Positions 18,788 through 27,809 of a DNA stretch of 64,000 bases are shown here, one piece after another. The notes beneath the pieces were generated by a model, which had not been told where the DNA came from, searched no databases, and saw only the letters and a program-made list of their open reading frames with translations. Source of the DNA: an uncultured Alphaproteobacteria bacterium. GTDB taxonomy: Bacteria > Pseudomonadota > Alphaproteobacteria > Micavibrionales > Micavibrionaceae. Position 1 is the first letter of the stretch. Each line of letters opens with the position of its first letter. The stretch is taken from assembly GCA_946480475.1 (NCBI GenBank), contig CAMLJM010000002.1:62001-126000 (forward strand), written 5' to 3'. A program made the translations under genes and the position numbers.

Positions 18788-19615
18788 TCAGGTTCCTAAC
18801 GCCTGCGCTGTAACCAGATCCGTCAATTCCTTTGTAACGTCAGGCATTACGCCTGTCCATGCCGCGAATGCGGGACGGGCTTGATGAAGGAGCATACCAA
18901 TGCCTGTTACGACAGAAAGCCCTCTGCCCTCTGCGCTTTTCAACAGATCCGTTAGCAGCGGTTTGTATACAATATCATATACAACCGCATTTGCAGGCGC
19001 TTGAGACAGATCCATTTCCAGAGCAGCTTGCCCCCTCATACCGAGTACGGTTGTGTTGGTGACAAGCGTCGTGTCCGTGCAAGCCTTGCCGCGATCGTCC
19101 CAGTTCAAGACCCTCACATTTTTGAAGCTGCGTGCCAGATCTTCTGCATTCACGCGCGTACGATTGGCCAGCCTGATTTCTGGGACACCCTCTTGTAGAA
19201 GGCCATGAATGATCGCGCGCGCAGCGCCCCCAGCGCCCAATACCAGCGCCGGACCCTGTTTAAAGTTAAAATCAGGCAGCGTTTGTTTTAGATTGCCAAT
19301 AAAACCGAATGCATCAGTATTACGCCCCTCTATCAATCCGTCTTTGACAACAACAGTGTTCACAGCACCTATGGCGTGTGCCGTTTCATCCAATTTGTCG
19401 CATAAGGGCATTATGTTTTGTTTATGCGGCACGGTTACATTGAAACCGGCATAACCCCGAGACAATAAGGCCTGCACTTGCACCTTCAGTGTGGCGGGGG
19501 CAATGTCTACAGCTTCGTATTGACCGGCAATCTGGTATTTTTCGAACCAATATCCATGAATAAGTGGTGACAAACTGTGCGATATGGGATGACCAATGAC
19601 TCCGGCCTTTATCAT
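18788..19615 (-). CDS. aroE: Shikimate dehydrogenase (NADP+)
   Basis: 275 residues. Reduces 3-dehydroshikimate in the aromatic amino acid pathway. Shikimate-binding SHSLSP at 12-17, catalytic K65 (VTVPHK) and D101 (GRNTDAFGF), and NADP-binding GAGGAARA near 127-134. The start ATG shares one base with the ppsR stop (TAATG), a sign of coupled translation. The maf gene that often sits between ppsR and aroE is absent. Confidence 0.96.
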   Translation of the reverse strand: MIKAGVIGHPISHSLSPLIHGYWFEKYQIAGQYEAVDIAPATLKVQVQALLSRGYAGFNVTVPHKQNIMPLCDKLDETAHAIGAVNTVVVKDGLIEGRNTDAFGFIGNLKQTLPDFNFKQGPALVLGAGGAARAIIHGLLQEGVPEIRLANRTRVNAEDLARSFKNVRVLNWDDRGKACTDTTLVTNTTVLGMRGQAALEMDLSQAPANAVVYDIVYKPLLTDLLKSAEGRGLSVVTGIGMLLHQARPAFAAWTGVMPDVTKELTDLVTAQALGT

Positions 19616-20475
19616 TACAACCTCTCCCTTTGACCTGCGATCTCACGGCGCTTTTGCAGGATTACAAGAATCTCTGCCGCCGTCTCTTCGACAGAGCGGC
19701 GCGTCACATCAATCACAGGCCATCCGTTTTTCGTGAAGAATCTACGCGCCTCCAGAATTTCAGCCTCAACGCGTTCAGGATCAAGATATGTACTATGACC
19801 AGGGTCACAATCACCGTGATCAGCCTTCAGACGATTTTTTCTTAAGTGTATGAGGCGGTCAGGATTTTCGGTTAAGCCCACAAATACGGGTCCGCGCAAC
19901 TGCAATACTTTTTCAGGGATGGGAATGCCCGGGACATAGGGAATGTTGGCCGCGCGAATGCCCTGGCGCGCCAGGAATATGCAAGTTGGCGTCTTCGATG
20001 TACGGGATACGCCAACCAGAATAACATCAGCCTCATCTATGCCATCGTAATTCTGGCCGTCATCGAATGAGAGTGCAAAATCAACCGCATCCATGCGTTT
20101 GAAATATTTATCGTCCAGTGCATGCTGTAGGCCGGGAATGCCCTTGCTGGGCAGGCCCGTGTAAGAGGACAATCCCTTGATAATGTGATCCATCACGGGG
20201 ATGCAGGGGACATGCAGATCGTGACAGGCTTTTTGCAGGCGCTTGCGCTGATGGCTATCAACCAGCGTAAATAATACGGGTCCGGGATTGTCGTGGATAT
20301 CGTCGATCACACGTTCCAGCTGTTTTTCCGTGCGCACCAAGGGCCAAAAGCGCTCGACAGGGTCAATATCATCAAACTGTGCCAGGCACGCACGCGCCAG
20401 CCCCTGCAGGGTGACGCCCGTCGCATCCGAAACCAGATGAAGATAGAAATGACGCTTTGGTTCTGTCTTTTTCAT
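19615..20475 (-). CDS. ppsR: Pyruvate, phosphate dikinase regulatory protein (DUF299)
   Basis: 286 residues. A bifunctional ADP-dependent kinase / Pi-dependent phosphorylase that controls PpdK or PEP synthase. Motifs: HLVSDATG at the N-terminus, P-loop-like GVSRTSKT at 155-162, and GIRAANIPYVPG. The true target (PpdK or PpsA) is not in the window. In Caulobacter the orthologous DUF299 gene lies directly beside the replication origin, with hemE on the other side; here three extra genes separate it from hemE. It is the first gene of the leftward operon. Confidence 0.93.
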   Translation of the reverse strand: MKKTEPKRHFYLHLVSDATGVTLQGLARACLAQFDDIDPVERFWPLVRTEKQLERVIDDIHDNPGPVLFTLVDSHQRKRLQKACHDLHVPCIPVMDHIIKGLSSYTGLPSKGIPGLQHALDDKYFKRMDAVDFALSFDDGQNYDGIDEADVILVGVSRTSKTPTCIFLARQGIRAANIPYVPGIPIPEKVLQLRGPVFVGLTENPDRLIHLRKNRLKADHGDCDPGHSTYLDPERVEAEILEARRFFTKNGWPVIDVTRRSVEETAAEILVILQKRREIAGQRERL

Positions 20476-20516
20476 GACAGAAGCATAGTGGATTAAGGGC
20501 GGTCGGGAAAGGCTTT

Positions 20517-21584
20517 CTAGCGCAGGCGCGTCTGGTCGGCACCGGGGAAAATCATACGCGCCAGACGTGCGTCGCGGAACGGCACATTATTCACCATCAC
20601 AACTTCCATGTCATACATCAGGTGAAACAGGTGCGTCTGATTTACAGGATCGTGCAGTCCGGCAAAGAACGGATCGCGCATAATGGTGTCCGTAAGGCCC
20701 TTGAGGTAGCAGCGGCCATCAGGCAGACATGCCAGGCGCTCAATATCATGTGTGCTCAAACGGCGTTCGCCGAAGGGGCGGCTCATGCCTGTATGCTCCA
20801 GGAGAATATCATCCAGCGCCTCTAGTGTGTCGTGATCCGTGCCATCGACGCGGGATTCATCGGCGTACCATTGGCGAAATGCGTAAGCGAGGGCGGACCC
20901 ATCGAACAGGGCTGTAGGATCACGCTCCAGGAAGCGCGTGAATATCATCGCCATGTCGCCCTCTTCAGAGCCGATCAGATGGCGCCAGATATCCGTGTAA
21001 CCGGCACCGCGCAATTCCCAGCCGACAAGCAGGGCCACTGTGTCGCAATCGGCAGCGCGCACACGTTCCAGCATCAAGGCGGATTCAGGTGCGAATTCAT
21101 CTTCGAAGGCACCGCTCTTTTCTTCGTGCCAGATATCACGAAGCGCTCGCACCAGTGCAACAATCAGCGCATTGCGGAAGTATGGCGAGCGACCGAAAGC
21201 GTCGGGGCGCAGCGCATAGTTATCCAGCAGCAGAACCTGTTCCATCATATCAAGATGGAACCCGCCGTTCTTCAGATCGGTAATGCCTACCTGCCAGCCG
21301 GCGCTTTCTGCTTCGATCCACAAACGCGATGCGGTGGGGCTATCAGCCAGCATAGCGGCGGCCCAAGCCAGAACATCCTCATTTTTCTCGAAGGAGTATG
21401 GCAGTTGAACAATGTAATCATAATCGAGTTGCAGCGGCAGTGTGACGTGGGAGAATGCCGTCAGCTGTGTGCGGCCTTCATCAGGCTTGGTCAGGTCGTA
21501 TATTTCGAGGTCATGCGCAGGATTGTCGGCACGATAGGTGCGACGTGTATGGGCTTTACGGCTTAGTCTTTCATCGGCCCGCAT
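20517..21584 (-). CDS. Unrecognised protein, paralogue of the upstream gene (DUF6782-like?)
   Basis: 355 residues from ATG 21584; the frame is open to 21956, but that stretch overlaps the upstream gene. The core (residues about 95-240) repeats the plan of the 21643-23010 product: a helix ending in LVRALRDIW, a conserved acidic segment, a GWEL motif, then W..L, D.A..F.R and a FR.W element. This resembles DUF6782-type putative metallopeptidases, but the HExxH position reads as RALRD, so a peptidase activity is unlikely. The DUF assignment comes from memory and is weak. There is no signal peptide. 57 bases separate it from its neighbour. Confidence 0.6.
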   Translation of the reverse strand: MRADERLSRKAHTRRTYRADNPAHDLEIYDLTKPDEGRTQLTAFSHVTLPLQLDYDYIVQLPYSFEKNEDVLAWAAAMLADSPTASRLWIEAESAGWQVGITDLKNGGFHLDMMEQVLLLDNYALRPDAFGRSPYFRNALIVALVRALRDIWHEEKSGAFEDEFAPESALMLERVRAADCDTVALLVGWELRGAGYTDIWRHLIGSEEGDMAMIFTRFLERDPTALFDGSALAYAFRQWYADESRVDGTDHDTLEALDDILLEHTGMSRPFGERRLSTHDIERLACLPDGRCYLKGLTDTIMRDPFFAGLHDPVNQTHLFHLMYDMEVVMVNNVPFRDARLARMIFPGADQTRLR

Positions 21585-21642
21585 GGTATCCCGATGTTCC
21601 CTTCCAGTCGTTACGCAGTGTGCCTCTGGACGAGGCCCGTCA

Positions 21643-23010
21643 TCAGGCCTTGCCGTTACGGAATTCGATAACTTGTGCACTGCCAGAGGCACCCTGGCGG
21701 CTGCCTTGGAAAACCCCGGTGTGCGCCTTGCCGCGGGGCAAGGAGACGATGTCTGCTTTTTGTTCATGTTGGTCGCCAAACCGTTTGCTGTTTTTGTTTT
21801 GTGCATCCGGTTGGGTCTTCTGACGAGTCCCTGAAACCGGATTGGTTTCTGGGGTTTGCAATTCCTGTTCCGTTTCACGGAAGGAACGCTCGAACTTGAT
21901 AAACCACAGGAAATTGGCGTTTGAACGGTCACGAATTTCCGTAAACAACGCATCATTCATGATCGCATTGACGTATTGTGACAGGTAATTCTTGCCTCCG
22001 GGTTGGCTACCCAGCGCCAAAATAAGCTCACCTGTCACTGTGGTGGAAGGATTGATATTCTCAAAGACATAACCCTGGTAGTCCGCCAGCATTTGCTGGA
22101 TCAGGCGGCGATCTTCCTGGCGGCAACGTTCAGACAGGAACCAGGCTTCGAATACGGCAGCAGACGCCTCACCATTATTTACAGAACGGAAGTCCGTATA
22201 TGCTTCGCGGGCAAAGGCACGCGCCAGATCTGCCATAGAAGAGTTTTCCAGACGCTCCCAGGAAGCTGTATGGCCAGAAAGTTGCAGTTCCCATCCCGCA
22301 CGCACCATGGCGGTGCAGAGGTCCGCAACCTGTGCTCTATGCACGAGAACAGCCTGATCGGGATGGAAGGTAAGCGGGTGCACCAGGGCGCCATGACGGT
22401 GCTGCCAGACGCGACGCAGTTCGCGCGCCAGCAATAGAAGCTGATCGGCTTCGTTCAGATATGGGTTGATAAAGACGGTATTCTGACGGCGATCATACAT
22501 CGCTGTCGATACAGCACCGCCCATGACAAATTTTGTTTCATATTTACGTGCATTTTCAATCAGTGCGGCGCCATTGCCCGATTTCGCCAGCAATGACAGA
22601 AGGTATTCAGCCTCTTCCAGCATGGGCTGCTCGGCGGCTCCTGCTGCTGTGGCAAAGGATGTATCCTGCATGAACAGGGCCATAGCCGCTGCTGCACGTT
22701 CTTCCACTTCAGTAGCTTCTGTAGGAGCACTATCGTGAAGTGCACGCATGACACGTTCCTGCAGCTTCTCAACGCCTTGCTCGATTGATTCAACTGAATC
22801 CAGCGTAGCAGCGTCTGCAAACAGGTCCTCAGTACCGGCAGCAAAGCTGTCGGCATCATAAGAGCCTTCATAGTCCATAAAGAACAACGGCTGGTCCCCA
22901 ATGATCGTGCAGCGTACCGGCTGATAGTTATTCAGCGTATATGCAATGCTCACCCGGCGATGGTGGCCGAAGTCGATATGGGTAACGTTAGAACCTGTGC
23001 TTTTACTCAT
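21643..23010 (-). CDS. Unrecognised protein, tandem paralogue (DUF6782-like?)
   Basis: 455 residues from ATG 23010, with GGGGA six bases upstream (a TTG at 23022 is less likely). The N-terminal 110 residues are acidic. The middle domain (about 150-370) shares LLLARELRRVWQ, AQVADL, GWELQLSG..A.W and the AFAREAYTDFR...AS..FEAWF elements with the downstream gene. The C-terminal tail is basic, Gln/Lys-rich and low complexity. The place of a metallopeptidase HExxH reads RELRR, so it is probably catalytically dead if related. No membrane segment. The function is unknown. Confidence 0.6.
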   Translation of the reverse strand: MSKSTGSNVTHIDFGHHRRVSIAYTLNNYQPVRCTIIGDQPLFFMDYEGSYDADSFAAGTEDLFADAATLDSVESIEQGVEKLQERVMRALHDSAPTEATEVEERAAAAMALFMQDTSFATAAGAAEQPMLEEAEYLLSLLAKSGNGAALIENARKYETKFVMGGAVSTAMYDRRQNTVFINPYLNEADQLLLLARELRRVWQHRHGALVHPLTFHPDQAVLVHRAQVADLCTAMVRAGWELQLSGHTASWERLENSSMADLARAFAREAYTDFRSVNNGEASAAVFEAWFLSERCRQEDRRLIQQMLADYQGYVFENINPSTTVTGELILALGSQPGGKNYLSQYVNAIMNDALFTEIRDRSNANFLWFIKFERSFRETEQELQTPETNPVSGTRQKTQPDAQNKNSKRFGDQHEQKADIVSLPRGKAHTGVFQGSRQGASGSAQVIEFRNGKA

Positions 23011-23269
23011 AATATTCCCCAAAACCAGTTTAGTTGGCTATGTCGCATCCCCTTACAAAGAAGGCCCTTTTGGATGCGCCATGGGTTTATTATGCGGGGG
23101 GAGGGTTAATGAGTTCCTACCAAAACAGGATAACTTATACTCAGGAGAGTCATTTTTATCCCTTTTTCCTCAGTTGGTTAATGCAACATAAAGAAAGTGT
23201 TTCCAAATTGTTAATAAGCCCGCGTTTTCCCGATTTTTTACACAGATGGCAGTGGATAAATTTCAGGGT
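23011..23269. other. Intergenic region between unknown leftward genes
   Basis: About 260 bases without a supported gene. On the minus strand TTATCCACT (23251-23259) matches the DnaA box TTATCCACA at eight of nine positions. TTTTACACA at 23236 matches at seven of nine. These add to the DnaA-like sites of 23903-24328. Nothing else is recognised. Confidence 0.35.
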
Positions 23270-23902
23270 TTATTGACCGAAAGTGTCGTCCAGCACAGGC
23301 ATGTCTTCGATCAGCAAAACTTCGTCCGACAGGTTTACAAGCCCTGAAGCCTGGACATTCACGCTGGTTTTGAACAGTGAATCCTTGAACATCATGCGAG
23401 CCGTGAGCTTAAAGTTACCCTGCCCATCGCGTTCCGTAATATGAAGCGGCTCAAGCATTTGGCTTATGGCTTTACGGGCTGCCGGAGGCGGTTCGTCACG
23501 CCACATAACGTCTTCCACGCTTTCGGTGATAATAAAACGACCATGGCGGCCGCGTACATAGGTGAAGAAGAAATGCACATACTCGGCCACAGTGGATTCG
23601 TCTAAGTGAATAGGTGCTCGCGCATTCAGGGCATAAAGGGGTTCGTTAGTCCAATTCAGGACAACGACATCGCCCGGCTTATAAAGAACAAATTTCCTGA
23701 TATTCGGCGTTGTTTCATAGTCGGCGATATCCAGAAAGCGATAACCCGGGTAAAAAGGAGGTTCCTGCGCGAGAATTGTAACGGTAGCAGGATGGAATTG
23801 GCTTCCTTTTAAAGCAGGATTTATTTCCTCGAGAACGGTTTCACATTCCAGAAGATCCATTTTTATAAACTGATCACGGCCCACATCATCGCTGGTGTTC
23901 AT
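23270..23902 (-). CDS. Unrecognised cytoplasmic protein
   Basis: 210 residues; ATG preceded by AGGGAG at 8 bases. No signal peptide or membrane segment. Mixed alpha/beta composition with conserved-looking aromatic stretches: EPPFYPGYRFLDIADYETTP near residue 52 and AEYVHFFFTYVRGRHGRFI near 110. I recognise no family. It lies between the DUF6782-like pair and the candidate origin, and its own upstream region is that candidate origin. Confidence 0.55.
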   Translation of the reverse strand: MNTSDDVGRDQFIKMDLLECETVLEEINPALKGSQFHPATVTILAQEPPFYPGYRFLDIADYETTPNIRKFVLYKPGDVVVLNWTNEPLYALNARAPIHLDESTVAEYVHFFFTYVRGRHGRFIITESVEDVMWRDEPPPAARKAISQMLEPLHITERDGQGNFKLTARMMFKDSLFKTSVNVQASGLVNLSDEVLLIEDMPVLDDTFGQ

Positions 23903-24328
23903 TACGCTTACTCCCTGCTTTTGTTATAGAAAGAATGGGAGGGAGAGTAAAGCGGCAGGAATATTGGGGTTGGGCGATTCGCTCCTAAGGGTGAGAAATT
24001 ATCCTCAGAAGCCTGTGAGAATCCCTAAAAGTGTTTCCGGGATAAGTCTGGGAAAAGAATTATCCTATTTTCCCGCTTGGTTATCCAAAACGGTTACCCT
24101 GCTGTGTAAAAGCAAAATGACCCGTTGTGAGAATCTGAATATTTTTCATCGTTACATATTCAGCGCGTAGAGGAACTTTGCTTTTTAAGCCTGTGCATGA
24201 CTCATGGGATCAAAATTACTCCCCGTGACTCACAGGCTCTACTAACAACTATTACCTTATAAAATAATACTTTTTGATTCATGAGAGTTCTGCTTTTATG
24301 TGCCCGGAGTTAAGCAGAAAGATCATTC
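23903..24328. other. Candidate chromosome replication origin upstream of hemE
   Basis: A 426-base gap. Seen: six GANTC sites (23976, 24019, 24131, 24199, 24227, 24276), against fewer than two expected by chance. DnaA-box-like sites: TTATCCTCA 23999 and TTATCCAAA 24081 (each 8/9), TCATGCACA on the minus strand at 24192-24200 (8/9 to TTATNCACA), and TTATCC cores at 24060 and, on minus, 24037-24045. An AT-rich stretch covers 24241-24280. An inverted repeat AGCCTGTG / CACAGGCT (24188-24195, 24231-24238) encloses two TGACTCA palindromes. Known: the Caulobacter and Rickettsia origins lie next to hemE, and GANTC is the CcrM site. Inference: origin. It must also contain the hemE promoter. Confidence 0.55.
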
Positions 24329-25378
24329 ATGACGAGTACAAAACCATTCCTGAACGTCTTAGCAGGACAAACCGAAACCATACCGCCGATATGGCTGATG
24401 CGTCAGGCAGGGCGTTATTTGCCTGAGTACCAAGAAGTGCGTGCAAAGGCTGGCGGTTTTCTGGATCTGGTATTTAATCCAGAGCTTGCTGCAGAAGTAA
24501 CATTGCAGCCCTTACGCCGGTTCCAATTTGATGCCGCTATACTGTTTTCAGATATTCTGGTTGTGCCCCAGGCCGTGAATTGTGCCGTATGTTTTGATAC
24601 TGGCGAAGGGCCGCGGCTTGAAGCTGTCGATGATAAATTTATTGATGGTTTGGGTCAGTTACCTTTTAAGCTTGATGTATTTAACCCCGTATTTGAAACA
24701 GTTTCCCGCATCGCTGAGAGAATGGATGCCGAGGGCTTTGATCAGGCGGCTCTCATCGGTTTTGCAGGATCGCCGTGGACAGTTGCCTGCTACATGATCG
24801 AAGGCGGCGGTAGCACGGATTACAAAACAGCATTGCAGTGGGTACGAGAAAAACCTGAAAGCTTGCAGAAGTTGTGTGACGCGCTTGCTGATGTCACAGC
24901 GGCGTATTTGATCAAGCAAGTGGGCGCGGGGGCAGAAGCGCTGCAGTTATTTGACAGTTGGGCAGGTTTGCTGACTGAGACAGAAGATTTTGAGCGTTGG
25001 GTTATTGAGCCCACATGCCGCGTTATTGACCGTGTTCGTCAATATTGTCCGGATACACCGATCATTGGTTTTCCCCGTGGTGCTGGCCCACATTACAAAC
25101 TTTACGCTGAAGAAGTCGATATACAGATGTTAAGTCTTGACCAGCACGTCACAATGGTCAAGGCGCGCAAGTATCAGGATATTGTCCCTGTTCAGGGTAA
25201 TCTGGATCCTTCGATTTTGTTGTCAGGCGAAGGGTTGGAAAAAGCTATCGACGACATTCTGGATGGTTTGTCCGCTGGTCCGCATGTGTTTAACCTGGGT
25301 CACGGGATCATTAAAGAAACGCCGCCTGAACATGTTTCACGTCTGGTAAATCATATTCGCGCACGGGGTGCTGTATGA
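24329..25378 (+). CDS. hemE: Uroporphyrinogen decarboxylase
   Basis: 349 residues. Converts uroporphyrinogen III to coproporphyrinogen III in haem synthesis. Signatures: PPIWLMRQAGRYLPEYQ at the N-terminus, AILFSDILVVPQA near residue 71, GFAGSPWTVACYMIEGGGS near 145, IGFPRGAGP near 247, and the end block NLGHGI near 321. The stop overlaps hemH by 4 bases (ATGA), so hemE and hemH are coupled. Confidence 0.97.
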   Translation: MTSTKPFLNVLAGQTETIPPIWLMRQAGRYLPEYQEVRAKAGGFLDLVFNPELAAEVTLQPLRRFQFDAAILFSDILVVPQAVNCAVCFDTGEGPRLEAVDDKFIDGLGQLPFKLDVFNPVFETVSRIAERMDAEGFDQAALIGFAGSPWTVACYMIEGGGSTDYKTALQWVREKPESLQKLCDALADVTAAYLIKQVGAGAEALQLFDSWAGLLTETEDFERWVIEPTCRVIDRVRQYCPDTPIIGFPRGAGPHYKLYAEEVDIQMLSLDQHVTMVKARKYQDIVPVQGNLDPSILLSGEGLEKAIDDILDGLSAGPHVFNLGHGIIKETPPEHVSRLVNHIRARGAV

Positions 25379-26478
25379 AAAAAAATATAGCTGTTGTTCT
25401 TTTTAATCTCGGCGGCCCGGATAAGGCTGAAAGTATTCGGCCCTTTCTGTTCAATTTTTTCATGGATAAAAACATTATCCGCTTGCCGTTACCGCTACGT
25501 TTCACCATTGCAACTTTGATCGCTCATCGCCGGTCAAAGAAGGAAGCGGGAAGCAGTTATGGGCTGTTAGGCGGTGGATCACCCTTGTTGGAAAATACGC
25601 AGGCACAGGCCGATGCCTTGCAACAGGTCCTGAATGAACGCCAAGATGCTGTCTATAACGTATTTGTTTGCATGCGTTATTGGCATCCGCGCGCAAAAGA
25701 TGTTGTTCGCAAGGTAGCTGCCAGCAATCCGGATCGTGTTGTTTTGTTGCCGCTTTACCCGCAATATTCGACAACGACGACAAGATCATCTTTACAGGAA
25801 TGGAATCGTTTTGCTGCGCAGACAGGATTGAATGTGCCCACATCCATGATTTGTTGTTATCCAGAAACGCGTGGATTTATTAATGCTTCGGCTGAGAATG
25901 TGCGAAATGCTTATGAAGCTGCTTGTCTTGCGACAAAAGATCAGGGATTGCCCTTGCCGCGCATCCTTTTCTCGGCGCATGGTTTGCCGGAAGATGTAAT
26001 TACTGATGGGGATCCTTATCAAGCACAGTGCGAGCAATCAGCGCGTGCGATTGCGCGTGCGACAGGTATTGAGGGATTGGACTGGAATATTTGTTATCAA
26101 AGCCGCGTGGGTCCTAAGAAATGGATAGGCCCCAGCACCAGTGAGGAAATCGCCCGTGCGGCAAAATATAGAGTCCCTCTCATTATCTATCCGCATGCTT
26201 TCGTTAGTGAACATGTCGAGACGCTAGTAGAGATTGAAATTGAATACCGCCATGAGGCTGAAATGCTGGGCGTACCCTACTTTGCGAGAGTGCCGACAGT
26301 CAGTGCCGATAAGCTGTTTATTGACGATCTGGCGAGCCTTGTGGCCTCGCATGCGCGTCAGTCCGGTATTTACCCGGCAGGTGGCAATCGCGTCTGCCCG
26401 TTATCATCTAAACGTTGCTGTATGTCAGAATGTACCGTTATTACCGGAGGATTGCAGAATGAGTGCGTGGCTGCTTGA
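25375..26478 (+). CDS. hemH: Ferrochelatase with C-terminal cysteine cluster
   Basis: 367 residues. Inserts Fe2+ into protoporphyrin IX. Motifs: VLFNLGGPD at the start, PLYPQYS near 126, and the active-site FSAHGLPE near 200. A C-terminal extension carries C341, C348, C349, C353 and C364; a CxxxxxxCC tail of this type binds a [2Fe-2S] cluster in Caulobacter ferrochelatase. hemJ starts inside the last 20 bases. Confidence 0.96.
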   Translation: MKKNIAVVLFNLGGPDKAESIRPFLFNFFMDKNIIRLPLPLRFTIATLIAHRRSKKEAGSSYGLLGGGSPLLENTQAQADALQQVLNERQDAVYNVFVCMRYWHPRAKDVVRKVAASNPDRVVLLPLYPQYSTTTTRSSLQEWNRFAAQTGLNVPTSMICCYPETRGFINASAENVRNAYEAACLATKDQGLPLPRILFSAHGLPEDVITDGDPYQAQCEQSARAIARATGIEGLDWNICYQSRVGPKKWIGPSTSEEIARAAKYRVPLIIYPHAFVSEHVETLVEIEIEYRHEAEMLGVPYFARVPTVSADKLFIDDLASLVASHARQSGIYPAGGNRVCPLSSKRCCMSECTVITGGLQNECVAA

Positions 26479-26905
26479 GAATTATGCATGGCTTAAAGCC
26501 TTCCACATTATTTCACTGGTCGCCTGGATGGCAGGCATGTTCTATCTGCCCCGGCTTTTTGCTTATCATGCTGACTCTGAAAAGGGTTCGGAGAAATCCG
26601 AAACGTTCAAGGTGATGGAGAGGCGTCTGCTGCGTATTATTATTAATCCGGCAATGATATCGACATTTGTATTTGGCGGCTTAATGATCGCGGCCAACCC
26701 GATGATCATGCAAAACGGATGGATTCACGTGAAACTTTTTCTAGTTTTGTTGATGACTGCCTGTCATGGCTTTTTTGCACGTTGGCGCAAGGTATTCTTG
26801 CGTGACGAAAACAAGCGGCCTGCAAAGTTCTATAAAATCTGGAATGAGGTTCCAACGCTGCTAATGATCGGGATTATTATTCTGGCGGTTGTTAAGCCAT
26901 TTTAA
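26459..26905 (+). CDS. hemJ: Protoporphyrinogen IX oxidase HemJ
   Basis: 148 residues from ATG 26459, inside the end of hemH; the longer open frame upstream is only hemH read in another frame. A four-helix inner-membrane protein of the UPF0093/HemJ family with the N-terminal pattern WLKAFHIISLVAWMAGMFYLPRLF including the conserved H16. Oxidises protoporphyrinogen IX. Later conserved parts are WIHVKLFLVLL and the C-terminal NEVPTLLMIGIIILAVVKPF helix. The stop overlaps by 4 bases the stop of the convergent gene at 26902. Confidence 0.93.
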   Translation: MSAWLLENYAWLKAFHIISLVAWMAGMFYLPRLFAYHADSEKGSEKSETFKVMERRLLRIIINPAMISTFVFGGLMIAANPMIMQNGWIHVKLFLVLLMTACHGFFARWRKVFLRDENKRPAKFYKIWNEVPTLLMIGIIILAVVKPF

Positions 26906-27798
26906 TGCAGATTGAAGGCTGACAGTTCCTTGAGCACGGGCGTTCTGCCAACATCCTGTTCGACTGTCGCCTGTAAGGTCAAAAGAGAAAGAAGCGGATA
27001 TACGCCTTTTTCTTCATATTCATTTATAAGGTGGCCTAATTCCCTGTAGCCGTAGGCGTGAACGGCCAGGCTGTTGAATAGGGGTTTAGCCAGATCTCCG
27101 GCCTTGCTTTTATGACCGGCCCAGCGGCGGAATAATTCACCGCTATGTTGCGCCTCATCCTTGATCTTTGGCTTTTTTGGCTCTGGCAGATAAGAATAAT
27201 GGCCTGGTTTTGTATCTCTTTTCTCATCAGGGTCGCCATCGCGAAGGGCATAGGCGGTATGAGCTTGCTCCGCTGTGGCTATGTTCTTTTCGCGGCAGAC
27301 GGATTCTATCAAGGCCAGGTAGCCACGAGGGCTGGAGATCATGATTCTGTGGTGTACCGGATCAATATCGACGCCGTGGATGCCTGCGCCAAATTCATTC
27401 AGTTCCGTGAAGAAATTGGTAATGGCATTACGAACGATCTTGCTGTTCTTCGAGATATCGATCAGTTGCGTATCGGCAATCACCGGGCGCACGCGCAGTG
27501 ACAGCAAGCCCTTCTCATCGTGATCGCCAAAAATATGGAACTGATCCCTGGTCAGTTTGAGCAGCCTTGCAGCGGCGCTTTGCGAAAGAGCCTTACCTTC
27601 AGGTGTGCGTTGCTCCGACACCTCCTGAGGAAGGTAAATCGCTTCAAAGATAGAGATGAGGGCCGCATTCAGCGCGTTATAGGAGCGGTAATAGGTGCCG
27701 GACACAACCGACGTATCGGGAATATTAGAAGATTTTTCCTGCGTTAGCAGGCTGTCGCTGTAATGGTTTTCATCAAAGGAAGAGCGGGCGCTTTTCAT
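26902..27798 (-). CDS. Unrecognised protein, paralogue of upstream gene
   Basis: 298 residues. Shares architecture with the 27810 product: an early helix (NAALISIFEAIYLP), a central all-beta/alpha part with GVDIDPVHHRIMISSPRGYLALIESV (compare GIKVDTKRGIIRARDPLALFKAISEV), and the same final residues NLH. No signal peptide or membrane segment. Together with the 27810 gene it interrupts the usual hemJ-rho neighbourhood. Function unknown. Confidence 0.6.
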   Translation of the reverse strand: MKSARSSFDENHYSDSLLTQEKSSNIPDTSVVSGTYYRSYNALNAALISIFEAIYLPQEVSEQRTPEGKALSQSAAARLLKLTRDQFHIFGDHDEKGLLSLRVRPVIADTQLIDISKNSKIVRNAITNFFTELNEFGAGIHGVDIDPVHHRIMISSPRGYLALIESVCREKNIATAEQAHTAYALRDGDPDEKRDTKPGHYSYLPEPKKPKIKDEAQHSGELFRRWAGHKSKAGDLAKPLFNSLAVHAYGYRELGHLINEYEEKGVYPLLSLLTLQATVEQDVGRTPVLKELSAFNLH

Positions 27799-27809
27799 GT
27801 AGATGTCCG

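Noticed and set aside
21585..21956. N-terminal extension of the 20517 gene
   Set aside because: It overlaps the end of the 21643 gene in another frame, is rich in Arg/Pro/Ser without domain character, and has no ribosome binding site; ATG 21584 is preferred.
26722..26735. GATTCACGTGAAAC in hemJ, 13 of 14 to the parS core
   Set aside because: It is 21 kb from the parS cluster, lies in the other reading frame (I-H-V-K) and lacks the outer bases of the 16-mer; a chance match is likely unless ParB data show otherwise.
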